A stretch of DNA of 64,000 nt from Bacteroides gallinarum DSM 18171 = JCM 13658. Lineage in GTDB: Bacteria > Bacteroidota > Bacteroidia > Bacteroidales > Bacteroidaceae. The translations under genes were made by a program, and so were the position numbers. Below the pieces are notes generated by a model. It searched no databases. It was not told where the DNA came from and worked only from the letters and a program-made list of their open reading frames with translations. The DNA lies in contig NZ_KB894129.1 of NCBI RefSeq assembly GCF_000374365.1, forward strand, positions 1 through 64,000, read 5' to 3'. Positions 1 through 8,320 of the stretch are shown piece by piece (position 1 is the first letter of the stretch; every line of letters starts with the position of its first letter).

Positions 1-212
1 CACGGAACAGGAAGACGGAAATCCTGTGGATTTTCTTTGGAATACATACGGCAAATGCCGTACTGATGATAGACAAGATCAGGAACAGGACGGTGAAAGC
101 GGCATGATATGATTTTACAGGCAGAGGCAGAAGATGTCTTCAGACTTCTTCCCGAGCGTCATGTCTTGTAGGGTAAGATTGTGTGAGAAATTACAGGAAT
201 AGGACTATAAAA
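1..212. other. left edge, no confident gene
   Basis: No gene is supported here. A plus-strand frame enters from the left edge and stops at 110-112. Its tail is hydrophilic and rich in Asp, Gln and Glu. On the minus strand a hydrophobic frame runs off the left edge (segment AAFTVLFLILSIISTAFAV), which could be a membrane protein. It has no start codon before a stop just upstream, so if real it is a broken remnant. The next recognisable item is also a truncated gene, so this end of the element looks degraded. Confidence 0.3.
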
Positions 213-255
213 ATGGCATATGAAGTGAGTATGCTCTATCATCTTCATATGCCAT
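213..255. terminator. 13-bp stem hairpin
   Basis: A perfect 13-bp inverted repeat (ATGGCATATGAAG at 213-225 and its complement at 243-255) with a 17-nt loop is followed by TTGATTTTTAG. It fits a terminator for anything entering from the left, or the scar of a rearrangement, because the reductase remnant begins immediately after it. Confidence 0.5.
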
Positions 256-260
256 CTTGA

Positions 261-593
261 TTTTTAGGGACATTTACTGAATATCCCAAGAAAGCCTTTT
301 ACCGTGTGACACCGGACTATTCCATTTCAATGCTGCACGAATGGAGAAAAGACTGCACAAACATCCGTTACCTCGCGGAAGCCACACCGGACACGGCAGA
401 CTATATAAACGGACTGCTGCGGATGCACGCTGTGGATGAAATCATACTATACACCGTTCCTTTCATATCCGGAAGCGGACGACATTTTTTTAAGTCGGCT
501 CTGCCAGAGCAACACTGGACGCTTTCCTCTTTGAAAAGCTATCCCAACGGTGTATGTCGCATTATCTATATCCTTGATAAAAAAGCAAGATAG
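261..593 (+). pseudogene. truncated dihydrofolate reductase/RibD C-terminal-like remnant
   Basis: The open frame runs from just after a stop at 258-260 to 593. Its last half (VDEIILYTVPFISGSGRHFF) resembles the C-terminal strand and loop of the RibD C-terminal/dihydrofolate-reductase-like fold, where a VDE...VP...GxG pattern is typical. That family is usually about 170-200 residues, so the N-terminal nucleotide-binding half is missing. The only possible starts are internal (GTG at 306, then an ATG). The hairpin at 213-255 sits where the missing part should be. I infer a 5'-truncated gene. Such reductase genes are common next to rteC in Bacteroidales ICEs. Confidence 0.5.
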
Positions 594-713
594 CCAAAAT
601 GTGCGGCAAGCATACATTTCTATTTTCAGGAATAGAATAAATGTTCCGATTACAAACAATTTAAGTCGGAGATAATTTGTCCTTGTGAAAAAATACTGAA
701 TTTTATACCTCTG

Positions 714-748
714 AAATCCAGCACTTTGTAAAATTGAGTGTTGGATTT
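714..748 (+). terminator. hairpin plus T-run upstream of rteC
   Basis: Arms AAATCCAGCACT (714-725) and AGTGTTGGATTT (737-748) pair with one G-T wobble around an 11-nt loop, and a T-rich tract follows. It could simply end transcription from the left. It could also lie within the rteC leader as an attenuator, since rteC starts about 85 bases downstream. Confidence 0.55.
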
Positions 749-831
749 TTTATTTTCTGCCGCGTTTTTTGCCAATTATATTCATGTGCGCACGCAGAAA
801 ACAAAGTGTAATTTTCAAAATTGACAGAACC

Positions 832-1437
832 ATGAATTATTTCTTGCTGGCGGAAACCGACTTTTTCCGCCTGATAAACGAAGCCGGCGACTGCAATATG
901 GAAACGGCATACACGGCTTTCGCCACCCAAGTGATCGAACTGTGCAACGGCGGCATGGACATGAACCTTACCGTCATCGCGCTTGCCTACATCGAAATCG
1001 AGTTGCAGCACCATCCCGTACGTAATCTGTCAGAAGAAAAAAGAGAGATTGCCGCCTACGTCAGCAAGGCTCTGTCTTTCGTAAGAAAGATGCAGAAATT
1101 CCTTGCCACGCCCCAAGTGCCACCACTAATATCCGCCAACAACGCAACAGAAACCACCGCCAGCCTTCTTCAATGGACGGGCAATGCCATCGACCTCGTG
1201 GAACTTATCTACGGCATAGACGTGATGGGCTGCATCAACAACGGCAATATGCCGCTCAAACAGCTCGCCCCACTTCTCTATAAGATATTCGGGGTTGATT
1301 CTAAAGACTGCTACCGCTTCTACACTGATATCAAACGCCGGAAGAACGAAAGCCGCACCTATTTCATTGACAGGATGCAGGAAAAACTGAACGAGAGAAT
1401 GTTGCGTGATGAGGAGTTGGAGCGGATGAGAAAATAA
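832..1437 (+). CDS. rteC: RteC-family excision regulator
   Basis: A 201-residue protein starting MNYFLLAETDFFRL. The frame is open further upstream, but the ATG at 832 gives the usual RteC N-terminus and length (roughly 210-220). The C-terminal half (IDLVELIYGIDVMGCINNG...FYTDIKRRKNESRTYFIDRM) matches the RteC domain. In CTnDOT, RteC is a DNA-binding regulator that is switched on by RteB and activates the excision operon. That role is known for the family and inferred here. rteA, rteB, the excision genes and the integrase are not in the window and should lie to the left. The gene is followed directly by a strong terminator. Confidence 0.88.
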   Translation: MNYFLLAETDFFRLINEAGDCNMETAYTAFATQVIELCNGGMDMNLTVIALAYIEIELQHHPVRNLSEEKREIAAYVSKALSFVRKMQKFLATPQVPPLISANNATETTASLLQWTGNAIDLVELIYGIDVMGCINNGNMPLKQLAPLLYKIFGVDSKDCYRFYTDIKRRKNESRTYFIDRMQEKLNERMLRDEELERMRK

Positions 1438-1459
1438 AAAAATATCCATTACATATGAG

Positions 1460-1486
1460 AAGACAGGAATACTCGTATCCTGTCTT
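1460..1486 (+). terminator. rho-independent terminator of rteC
   Basis: A perfect 9-bp stem (AAGACAGGA / TCCTGTCTT) with a 9-nt loop is followed by TTTTATTTTC, 23 bases after the rteC stop. From here to 1738 the DNA is AT-rich and holds no gene, only the promoter box of the next gene. Confidence 0.8.
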
Positions 1487-1712
1487 TTTATTTTCATTTA
1501 ATTATATATTAATTAGCACAATATATGTGAGTTTTTCATTCCTATAAGGACAAATTTCAGAAACGTATGTCTGGTAAATTATTGAGTCATCATAGTATGA
1601 ACATATATCATTACTAAAAACAATGAAACAACTTCCATAAGATTGTGGTTGTAAAAATCGCCATTTAATAGCCCGTTTTTTTTGTAAAATTCGCCAATTA
1701 AAAAAATATGAT

Positions 1713-1720
1713 TATCTTTG
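1713..1720 (+). promoter_or_regulatory. Bacteroidales -7 box for the DUF4143 gene
   Basis: TATCTTTG matches TAnnTTTG and lies 18 bases before the ATG at 1739. No -33 TTTG is visible at the usual 19-21 base spacing. The nearest TTTG, at 1681, is too far away. Confidence 0.45.
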
Positions 1721-1738
1721 CATTATATTTTATAAGGT

Positions 1739-2869
1739 ATGGAAACAGTAAATAGAATACTTCAAGAGAAGATTACAGCACGAATCGCGCCCAATAAAGC
1801 AGTACTGATTTTTGGTGCTCGCCGTGTTGGTAAAACGGTAATGATGCGTAAAATTGTGGACAACTATTCAGGTAGGACGATGATGCTCAACGGCGAAGAC
1901 TACGACACATTAGCACTATTGGAGAATCGCTCAATAGCCAATTATCGGCATTTATTGGATGGTATTGATTTGCTGGCTATTGATGAGGCACAGAACATAC
2001 CACAAATCGGTAGTATTCTGAAGTTGATAGTTGATGAAATACCGGGAATAAGTGTCTTGGCAAGTGGTTCTTCGTCATTCGATTTGCTGAATAAGACTGG
2101 TGAACCGTTGGTCGGCCGCAGTACGCAATTTCTCCTTACACCATTCTCGCAACGGGAAATCGCACAGACGGAAACGGCACTTGAAACCCGCCAGAACCTC
2201 GAAGCGCGCTTGATTTACGGTTCCTATCCCGAAGTAGTAATGATGGAGAACTATGAACGTAAAACAGACTACCTACGTGATATTGTCGGTGCATACCTGC
2301 TTAAAGATATCTTAGCAATTGACGGCTTAAAAAATTCGAGCAAGATGCGCGATCTACTGCGATTGATAGCTTTTCAGTTGGGCAGCGAAGTTTCTTACGA
2401 AGAGTTAGGTAAACAACTCGGCATGAGCAAGACGACCGTTGAAAAATACCTCGACCTATTGGAAAAGGTCTTCGTTATCTATCGTCTGGGGGCTTATTCG
2501 CGTAACCTACGCAAGGAGGTTACAAAAGCTGGCAAGTGGTACTTCTACGACAACGGCATTCGCAATGCCATTATCGGGGCTTTCTCACCGCTGGCCATTC
2601 GGCAGGATGTCGGTGCGCTGTGGGAGAACTACATCATCGGAGAGCGGCGCAAAGCGAACTTCAATGAGGGACTGCACAGGGAGTTCTATTTCTGGCGCAC
2701 CTACGACAAACAGGAAATCGACCTGATTGAGGAGAGTGCCGACAGTCTTACCGCCTTGGAGTTCAAGTGGGGAAATAAAATGCCGGCCGCACCGAAAGCC
2801 TTCCAAGAAGCCTATCCCTATGCCGAGTTTCATGTGGTAAATCGGGAGAATTATTTGGAGTTCGTATAA
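1739..2869 (+). CDS. AAA-type ATPase with C-terminal DUF4143 domain
   Basis: 376 residues. A Walker A motif lies near the N-terminus (FGARRVGKT, about residues 26-34). A Walker B-like LLAIDEAQNIP and a sensor-like ASGSSSFDLL follow. The C-terminal part has the DUF4143 pattern, with WENYIIGE, then FYFWRTYDKQEIDLIEE and ALEFKW, which resembles a degenerate PD-(D/E)XK fold. Proteins of this type are widespread in Bacteroidetes and mostly uncharacterised. The stop is 16 bases before the KAP NTPase start, so the two genes form one unit. Base composition is more AT-rich than the flanking transfer genes, consistent with later acquisition as cargo. A role with the KAP protein is inference only. Confidence 0.8.
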   Translation: METVNRILQEKITARIAPNKAVLIFGARRVGKTVMMRKIVDNYSGRTMMLNGEDYDTLALLENRSIANYRHLLDGIDLLAIDEAQNIPQIGSILKLIVDEIPGISVLASGSSSFDLLNKTGEPLVGRSTQFLLTPFSQREIAQTETALETRQNLEARLIYGSYPEVVMMENYERKTDYLRDIVGAYLLKDILAIDGLKNSSKMRDLLRLIAFQLGSEVSYEELGKQLGMSKTTVEKYLDLLEKVFVIYRLGAYSRNLRKEVTKAGKWYFYDNGIRNAIIGAFSPLAIRQDVGALWENYIIGERRKANFNEGLHREFYFWRTYDKQEIDLIEESADSLTALEFKWGNKMPAAPKAFQEAYPYAEFHVVNRENYLEFV

Positions 2870-2885
2870 TCAATAAATTACGTAT

Positions 2886-5800
2886 ATGGAAACAAAACTA
2901 CAATCCAAACAGCAATATCCGCGGTTTATCCAAAATAAACCGTGTGGTATTGACAAATTCGATGGAGGTTCGCAAGAAAGGTTGGCAAAAACTATTGCTC
3001 GCCATTTTTGTCAGAATGATTCATTGGATGAGGAATGTACTTTACCTCGAATTATCGGCATCGAAGGTATTTGGGGATCTGGAAAATCCAACGTGGTTAA
3101 AATGTTGGAACGTGAATTATCAGACGACTATTACTTTTTTGAGTATGACGCATGGGGACATCAAGAGGACTTGCAACGCCGCTCTATATTGGAATTGCTT
3201 ACAAGCAAACTTATTGATGATGGTATCCTATCTGGAAATGCAACAATAAAAGTCAAAGGTGGAGGTACGAAAACCGTATCATGGTCTGAAAAGCTGAAAT
3301 ATTTATTAGCCCGTAAAACGGAGACCGTAACCGAAAAATATCCCCTTATCAGTAATGGTATGGTTGCGGCATTTTTGGTTGCAGTTTTAACTCCGATATT
3401 TACATTTATTGCGTATGCAGTAAAACCTACACCCACAACATGGTGGTTTTCTTTATTGTCTATTATCATAGCTGCACTGCCAGTTCTTATTGCATTGTGC
3501 GTTTGGAAATGGGCATATAGCAAAGATCATAAATATGGATGGAGTTATATGTTAGCTATTTATCAAGATAAAGTCGAAAAGGACGTTTGCTATGAGACTT
3601 TGAGCGAAGACGAACCAACGGTTTACGAGTTCAAAACATGGATGCAAGACATTTCTGATTTTATCAAGGAAAAAGGACAACGTAAATTAGTCCTTGTTTT
3701 TGACAACATGGATCGTCTCCCCGCTGAAAAAGTAAAAGAATTATGGTCTTCTATCCATACGTTCTTCGCCGATAGCGGTTTTGAAAATGTTTGGGCTGTT
3801 ATTCCTTTCGATGAAACACATTTAGCTTGTGCATTCGGAGATGAGACCGACGAACAAACGAAACAACTGACCAAGTATTTTATCAATAAAACTTTCCCTA
3901 TTGTTTATCGTGTTGCTCCTCCTGTTATTACCGACTATCGAAGTATATTCAACAAACTGTTTGTTGAAGCATTTGGAGAAACAGAAAATGAAGCGAAAGA
4001 AACTATAAATCTGATATTCAGATTGGTAAATCCTAATGCCAATGTTAGGGAAATTATATCATATATCAATGAGATGGTCGCTCTTAAACAAGAGTGGTGT
4101 AACGAAATTTTGATGATAAACATAGCATTGTTCTGTTTGAAGAAGACGGATATTCTGGCAAATCCAGTAGAACAAATATTGTCCGGCGACTATCTGAATG
4201 GCATTCAAACAATAATTAACAATGATCTGCAAACACAACGCGAAATTGCAGCTTTGGTATATGGTGTCGATGTTGAAGATGCTCGACAAATTCCATTGAA
4301 AAAATATATTGAAGGCTGCATCAACGGAGAAGAAGACCACGACATAAATCAATATGCAGAGACTAATAAACAATTTGACACTGTATTAGAAGAAGTTATA
4401 CAATGTATGGACAATGCGCTTATCGATAAGATTATACATTGTTTGCATAAATTAACTCGAAAGAGCGATGTTATTCTGCGTGTATGGCAAAGAATAGCAC
4501 AATTGAAATTAAAAGAATCCATAGAGAAGCAGGTGTTCCCTGTCGAATACCAAGAACTGCTGTTGCATTTAGACACGGAAAGCCAAAACCATGTGATTGC
4601 TCAATTATATAAGAAGATAGTTCGGTTCAATGACTTCAATGGCGGCGACTATTTCAAAACGTTAGATGCAATAGACAGGTTTATTGCGCAAAATAAGTTG
4701 GCGTGCGATTTTACGTCATTGATTGAAGCAAAAACAGTCAAGCCAAATACATTTATCGATTATATTCAAGCTGCAAATGCAACAGATGCTGCCTATCGGG
4801 ATAACGCGACAACTAAAGCATATAAATATTATCAAGTAGCAACAAATTCGGAGGCGCTCGATAATTATTTGGCAAACTTACTACCCGATAATTTCGACCA
4901 TGCAGATATTGTAAAAACGTTAAAAGATAATTCTACCTATACGTTTCCAACGCTTTTGCAAGCGATCACGAATTGCATTGATGAACAGAATGTAAATAAA
5001 GATAATATAGGGGCTATATTTACAACCTATCGTTTATTGGCATCTGACGAAGAAAGACCTTTACCTGTAACGTTAGATTCAACCTACATAAATCAGTTGC
5101 ATTCTGAATTAGAAACTGATGGCCGAAACATTAAAGAGTCTGGATATTACGATTTAGTCGCCATGCAATTGGCACATGGTCATTCCGTTTCCTTAATAGA
5201 GGGTGGAGATATAAAATATGTTGCAGAACTCATGGACTATTATGTGGATCATGGAGACTTATTAGTAAATAGTGTGGGATGGAATATACCGCTATTAAAT
5301 GAAACACTACAATACATGGTAAATCATAAACTTGGCTATAAATTATTGCTCTCAGACATATTGCCCCAATTTGAAGATATTAAGAACAGAATAGGTGTAA
5401 CGGATGAGGTATTTATCGAGCATTTAGCAGAGTGGAATACCGATTTGGATAAGTATATCACTAAGAACAATATTAAAGATGTAATTCCTGACGCATCTTT
5501 TTACGATTTGACCACTAAAATAAGCAATGTCCTGACCGATCATATCAATAAAATAGCGTTCGAAGCGTTGTCTGAAATAAGTGTTGATACATTATACGCC
5601 CAAAGAACAGCACATACATCATATTATTGGTTTGTCGCAATAAAACATTTACTGGCTAAAATCAAATCCTTGCCAGATAACTTGACTGAATTTGGCAAAA
5701 AGATTCTGATGGATATTGCTTCTGGAACTCAAAGTTTGAATCCTTTCCCTAATTGTTTCAAGAATATAGTTGAAAGATTGGATAAACGAAAAATTAAATC

Positions 5801-6140
5801 GACAGTTACCGATATAAGAAATGATTTCTGCATCGGTAAAAAGACTATCAATGCAATAAAGTTTCAATTTTTCGAAACATGGCTTAGATCGCATGGTAAT
5901 TTGAAAAGTCAAGCTGGAGACGTTATTGATAAAATAGTGAAACCTGTAATTTCCGATGGGGCATGCCGTTCATTGATTCTGCAAAACAAAGATTTTTATA
6001 TGGATTTAATAAATACAGCAGGGGATGATGCTTATGAATTGAAAAAGAGTCTCCGAAACCTCATACAAAAAGATTCAGATCCGCAATTGGTTAAATTTGT
6101 CAATTCGATAGATTCAGTACCTGAGGTTGAAACCGCGTAA
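2886..6140 (+). CDS. KAP family P-loop NTPase, large membrane-anchored
   Basis: 1084 residues. Walker A is GIWGSGKS at residues 61-68. Two hydrophobic segments at about 158-178 and 186-212 interrupt the ATPase core, and Walker B (KLVLVFDNMDRLP) follows at about 264-276. A P-loop domain with an inserted pair of membrane helices is diagnostic of KAP NTPases, the family that includes PifA, which excludes phage T7. The remaining 700 residues are helical and show no domain I recognise. The gene is strikingly AT-rich compared with the tra operon, and it follows the DUF4143 ATPase by 16 bases. It converges on mobC. I infer a phage-defence or other cargo function. No effector domain is visible. Confidence 0.82.
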   Translation: METKLQSKQQYPRFIQNKPCGIDKFDGGSQERLAKTIARHFCQNDSLDEECTLPRIIGIEGIWGSGKSNVVKMLERELSDDYYFFEYDAWGHQEDLQRRSILELLTSKLIDDGILSGNATIKVKGGGTKTVSWSEKLKYLLARKTETVTEKYPLISNGMVAAFLVAVLTPIFTFIAYAVKPTPTTWWFSLLSIIIAALPVLIALCVWKWAYSKDHKYGWSYMLAIYQDKVEKDVCYETLSEDEPTVYEFKTWMQDISDFIKEKGQRKLVLVFDNMDRLPAEKVKELWSSIHTFFADSGFENVWAVIPFDETHLACAFGDETDEQTKQLTKYFINKTFPIVYRVAPPVITDYRSIFNKLFVEAFGETENEAKETINLIFRLVNPNANVREIISYINEMVALKQEWCNEILMINIALFCLKKTDILANPVEQILSGDYLNGIQTIINNDLQTQREIAALVYGVDVEDARQIPLKKYIEGCINGEEDHDINQYAETNKQFDTVLEEVIQCMDNALIDKIIHCLHKLTRKSDVILRVWQRIAQLKLKESIEKQVFPVEYQELLLHLDTESQNHVIAQLYKKIVRFNDFNGGDYFKTLDAIDRFIAQNKLACDFTSLIEAKTVKPNTFIDYIQAANATDAAYRDNATTKAYKYYQVATNSEALDNYLANLLPDNFDHADIVKTLKDNSTYTFPTLLQAITNCIDEQNVNKDNIGAIFTTYRLLASDEERPLPVTLDSTYINQLHSELETDGRNIKESGYYDLVAMQLAHGHSVSLIEGGDIKYVAELMDYYVDHGDLLVNSVGWNIPLLNETLQYMVNHKLGYKLLLSDILPQFEDIKNRIGVTDEVFIEHLAEWNTDLDKYITKNNIKDVIPDASFYDLTTKISNVLTDHINKIAFEALSEISVDTLYAQRTAHTSYYWFVAIKHLLAKIKSLPDNLTEFGKKILMDIASGTQSLNPFPNCFKNIVERLDKRKIKSTVTDIRNDFCIGKKTINAIKFQFFETWLRSHGNLKSQAGDVIDKIVKPVISDGACRSLILQNKDFYMDLINTAGDDAYELKKSLRNLIQKDSDPQLVKFVNSIDSVPEVETA

Positions 6141-6145
6141 GTATT

Positions 6146-6278
6146 TGTCTAACAAGTCCGAATTTTACGATTTTACCCGTCAGAACTGAAGTGCCCCCCA
6201 AAAAAATTGTATCCAACTTTTGGGGGTCACTTCAAACTTCGATAGGGATAATTTTCAATTTTGGGGACTTGTTAGACA
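6146..6278. repeat. 133-bp MITE-like element with nested IS-like palindrome
   Basis: Perfect 14-bp terminal inverted repeats (TGTCTAACAAGTCC at 6146-6159, complement at 6265-6278) bound a sequence with no gene. Inside, 6187-6234 is a second palindrome whose arms (TGAAGTGCCCCCCAAAA and its near-complement) look like head-to-head IS3-family ends. The same kind of palindrome recurs at 47669-47717. The right arm overlaps the mobC stop codon. It may also act as a two-way terminator between the convergent KAP and mobC genes. Confidence 0.55.
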
Positions 6279-8290
6279 GTCTCATTATCTGGTAGCAGTT
6301 TACACAGCACCGGATCGTTTTTGATACGCTCCAGTTCCTCCTGCACAATCTGCTTCACCTCTTCCTTGATGCGCCGGTAGTTCGCCTGCACCGTTTCCTT
6401 CATGCGGTCGTTGCCGTCCTCGTCCGTGAAGTTTGTAATGACGGGAATTTTCTTGTAGGCACTTTCTTCCCGTTTCACCTTTTCGGCATCCACCACAATC
6501 TCGCAATGAAAAATCTTCTGCTCGATACGCTCGTTGAAGTTGTCGGATACAGAACCGACAAACATTCCCTGCGTAAGCCCGGAAATCTTACTCGGTGGAA
6601 TGAGCGCGTCCATCTGCGTGTTGATGGAGGTGGAAACATCCTGCCGGTTGATGGAGATGGACTGCCGTTTCTGCAACACCTTACCGAACCGCTCGGAGAG
6701 CGTCTTGGCTGTTTCCCCCACCACCTGACCGGAGAAAATATTGCCGACAGTGTTCATCACCACTTTCGCCTCTTTGTCCCCGTAGTCACGCACTAACTGG
6801 CTGAAATCCTGAAAGCCCAGACACACGGCAACCTTGTTGCTTCGGGCGGTAGCTATAAGATTGTCCAACCCTTTGAAGTATATTGTGGGCAACTCGTCGA
6901 TGATGACCGATGACTTCAGCATCCCCTTCTTGTTGATGAGCTTCACGATACGGGAATTATACAGACCGAGTGCCGCACCGTAGATATTCTGACGGTCGGG
7001 ATTGTTACCCACGCAGAGGATTTTCGGCTCTTCGGGATTGTTGATGTCCAGCGTAAACTCGCTGTCTGACATCACCCAGTAGAGCTGCGGTGAAATCATC
7101 CTCGAAAGCGGGATTTTTGCCGACGCTATCTGACCCATGAGCTGCTCCGCAGCCCCTCCAAGCCACGCATCCATGAACGGCGAAAGGTAGTTCTCCAGCT
7201 CCGGATAAGAGGTCAGTATCGGAAATATATCCTCGTAACGGCGGTTCAGAAACTCGATAGCATGGGGAAACGTGCAAAACTTCCCGTTCTGATAGATTTT
7301 GAGATACCAGATAATACTGGCAAACAGAATGATAGGTGACTCCACGAAGAAGTCGCCCTGCTTTTGCACCCACGTTTTATTGAGGTTGAGCATTATTGTG
7401 TAGGCACTCTCATAGGCATCCGTAATATCTTCCATAAAATCCGGGTGAATGGGATTGCACCGATGAGAGCGTCGCGGGTCGTCGAAGTTGATCACATAGA
7501 ACTTCGGCTTTACCTTGTAGCCGTCCGGGTGGTTCAGCAAATGGTTGTAGGCAATAGTAGATAGGTCGGGATACTTGAAATCGTAGATGTATTGACTAAA
7601 GCCCTTTTCAATCTGTTGCTTGATAAAATTGTTTACCACGGCATAGGACTTGCCGCTGCCCGGCGTACCCAACACGATGGACGCACGGAAGGGATTAACT
7701 ACATTGATCCAACCGTTGTTCCAGCGTTTCCTGTAATAGAAACGTGTCGGCAGATTGACCGAATACTCGCTTTCGATAAGCCTCGTTTCCTGCATGAAAC
7801 TCTCGTTCTCGTTGTTGAAAACATCCTCCATCAAATTGTGTTTCAACAGGCGGCTCATCCACAGACCACCCATCAACAGGCAGACATAGCCCGTTCCAAT
7901 GGTAAGGACATACAGTCCCGTCACCGCTTCAAGCGGCAGCGGCAGGGGCAGCAACCACCAGTTCAGGAAAAACAGCACGAACCCGACGGCAAATGCTGTC
8001 CAGATTCTCCCCCAAGTGATTTTCTCACCCTTGACACCCTTCGTACCCAGACAGGACAAGGCAAGCAAAAGGACGGAAAACAGCTTCGTGTAGAGAATGG
8101 AATGGAACAGCCCCGCCGTGCGGTCGAAGTTCAGAAGGATTTTGTCCACCACGCCGATGTTCACGCCCCACAGCCGGATGGCTTCGTAGCAGAACCAGTA
8201 CACGTTCATGACCACTAAAATGATACTCACGGCACGCAGAAAATCCATGATTTTCGCCAATGCCCTCAAATCGTCTTCTTGTTGTGACAT
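6272..8290 (-). CDS. mobC: VirD4/TraG-type conjugative coupling protein
   Basis: 672 residues. The N-terminal third has about four membrane segments (roughly 15-38, 62-82, 99-118, 124-147). Walker A follows (VLGTPGSGKSY, about residues 204-214), and a later Walker B-like SSVIIDELPTIYF with ATARSNKVAVCLGFQDFSQL is typical of TraG/VirD4 coupling ATPases. It brings the relaxase-DNA complex to the transfer pore at the inner membrane. It is last in a mobA-mobB-mobC operon on the minus strand, 30 bases after mobB. In CTnDOT-type elements this gene is called mobC. Its stop codon lies in the inverted repeat at 6265-6278. Confidence 0.9.
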   Translation of the reverse strand: MSQQEDDLRALAKIMDFLRAVSIILVVMNVYWFCYEAIRLWGVNIGVVDKILLNFDRTAGLFHSILYTKLFSVLLLALSCLGTKGVKGEKITWGRIWTAFAVGFVLFFLNWWLLPLPLPLEAVTGLYVLTIGTGYVCLLMGGLWMSRLLKHNLMEDVFNNENESFMQETRLIESEYSVNLPTRFYYRKRWNNGWINVVNPFRASIVLGTPGSGKSYAVVNNFIKQQIEKGFSQYIYDFKYPDLSTIAYNHLLNHPDGYKVKPKFYVINFDDPRRSHRCNPIHPDFMEDITDAYESAYTIMLNLNKTWVQKQGDFFVESPIILFASIIWYLKIYQNGKFCTFPHAIEFLNRRYEDIFPILTSYPELENYLSPFMDAWLGGAAEQLMGQIASAKIPLSRMISPQLYWVMSDSEFTLDINNPEEPKILCVGNNPDRQNIYGAALGLYNSRIVKLINKKGMLKSSVIIDELPTIYFKGLDNLIATARSNKVAVCLGFQDFSQLVRDYGDKEAKVVMNTVGNIFSGQVVGETAKTLSERFGKVLQKRQSISINRQDVSTSINTQMDALIPPSKISGLTQGMFVGSVSDNFNERIEQKIFHCEIVVDAEKVKREESAYKKIPVITNFTDEDGNDRMKETVQANYRRIKEEVKQIVQEELERIKNDPVLCKLLPDNETV

Positions 8291-8320
8291 ACATTGATTT
8301 TTTAATTGTTGATACTCTGA

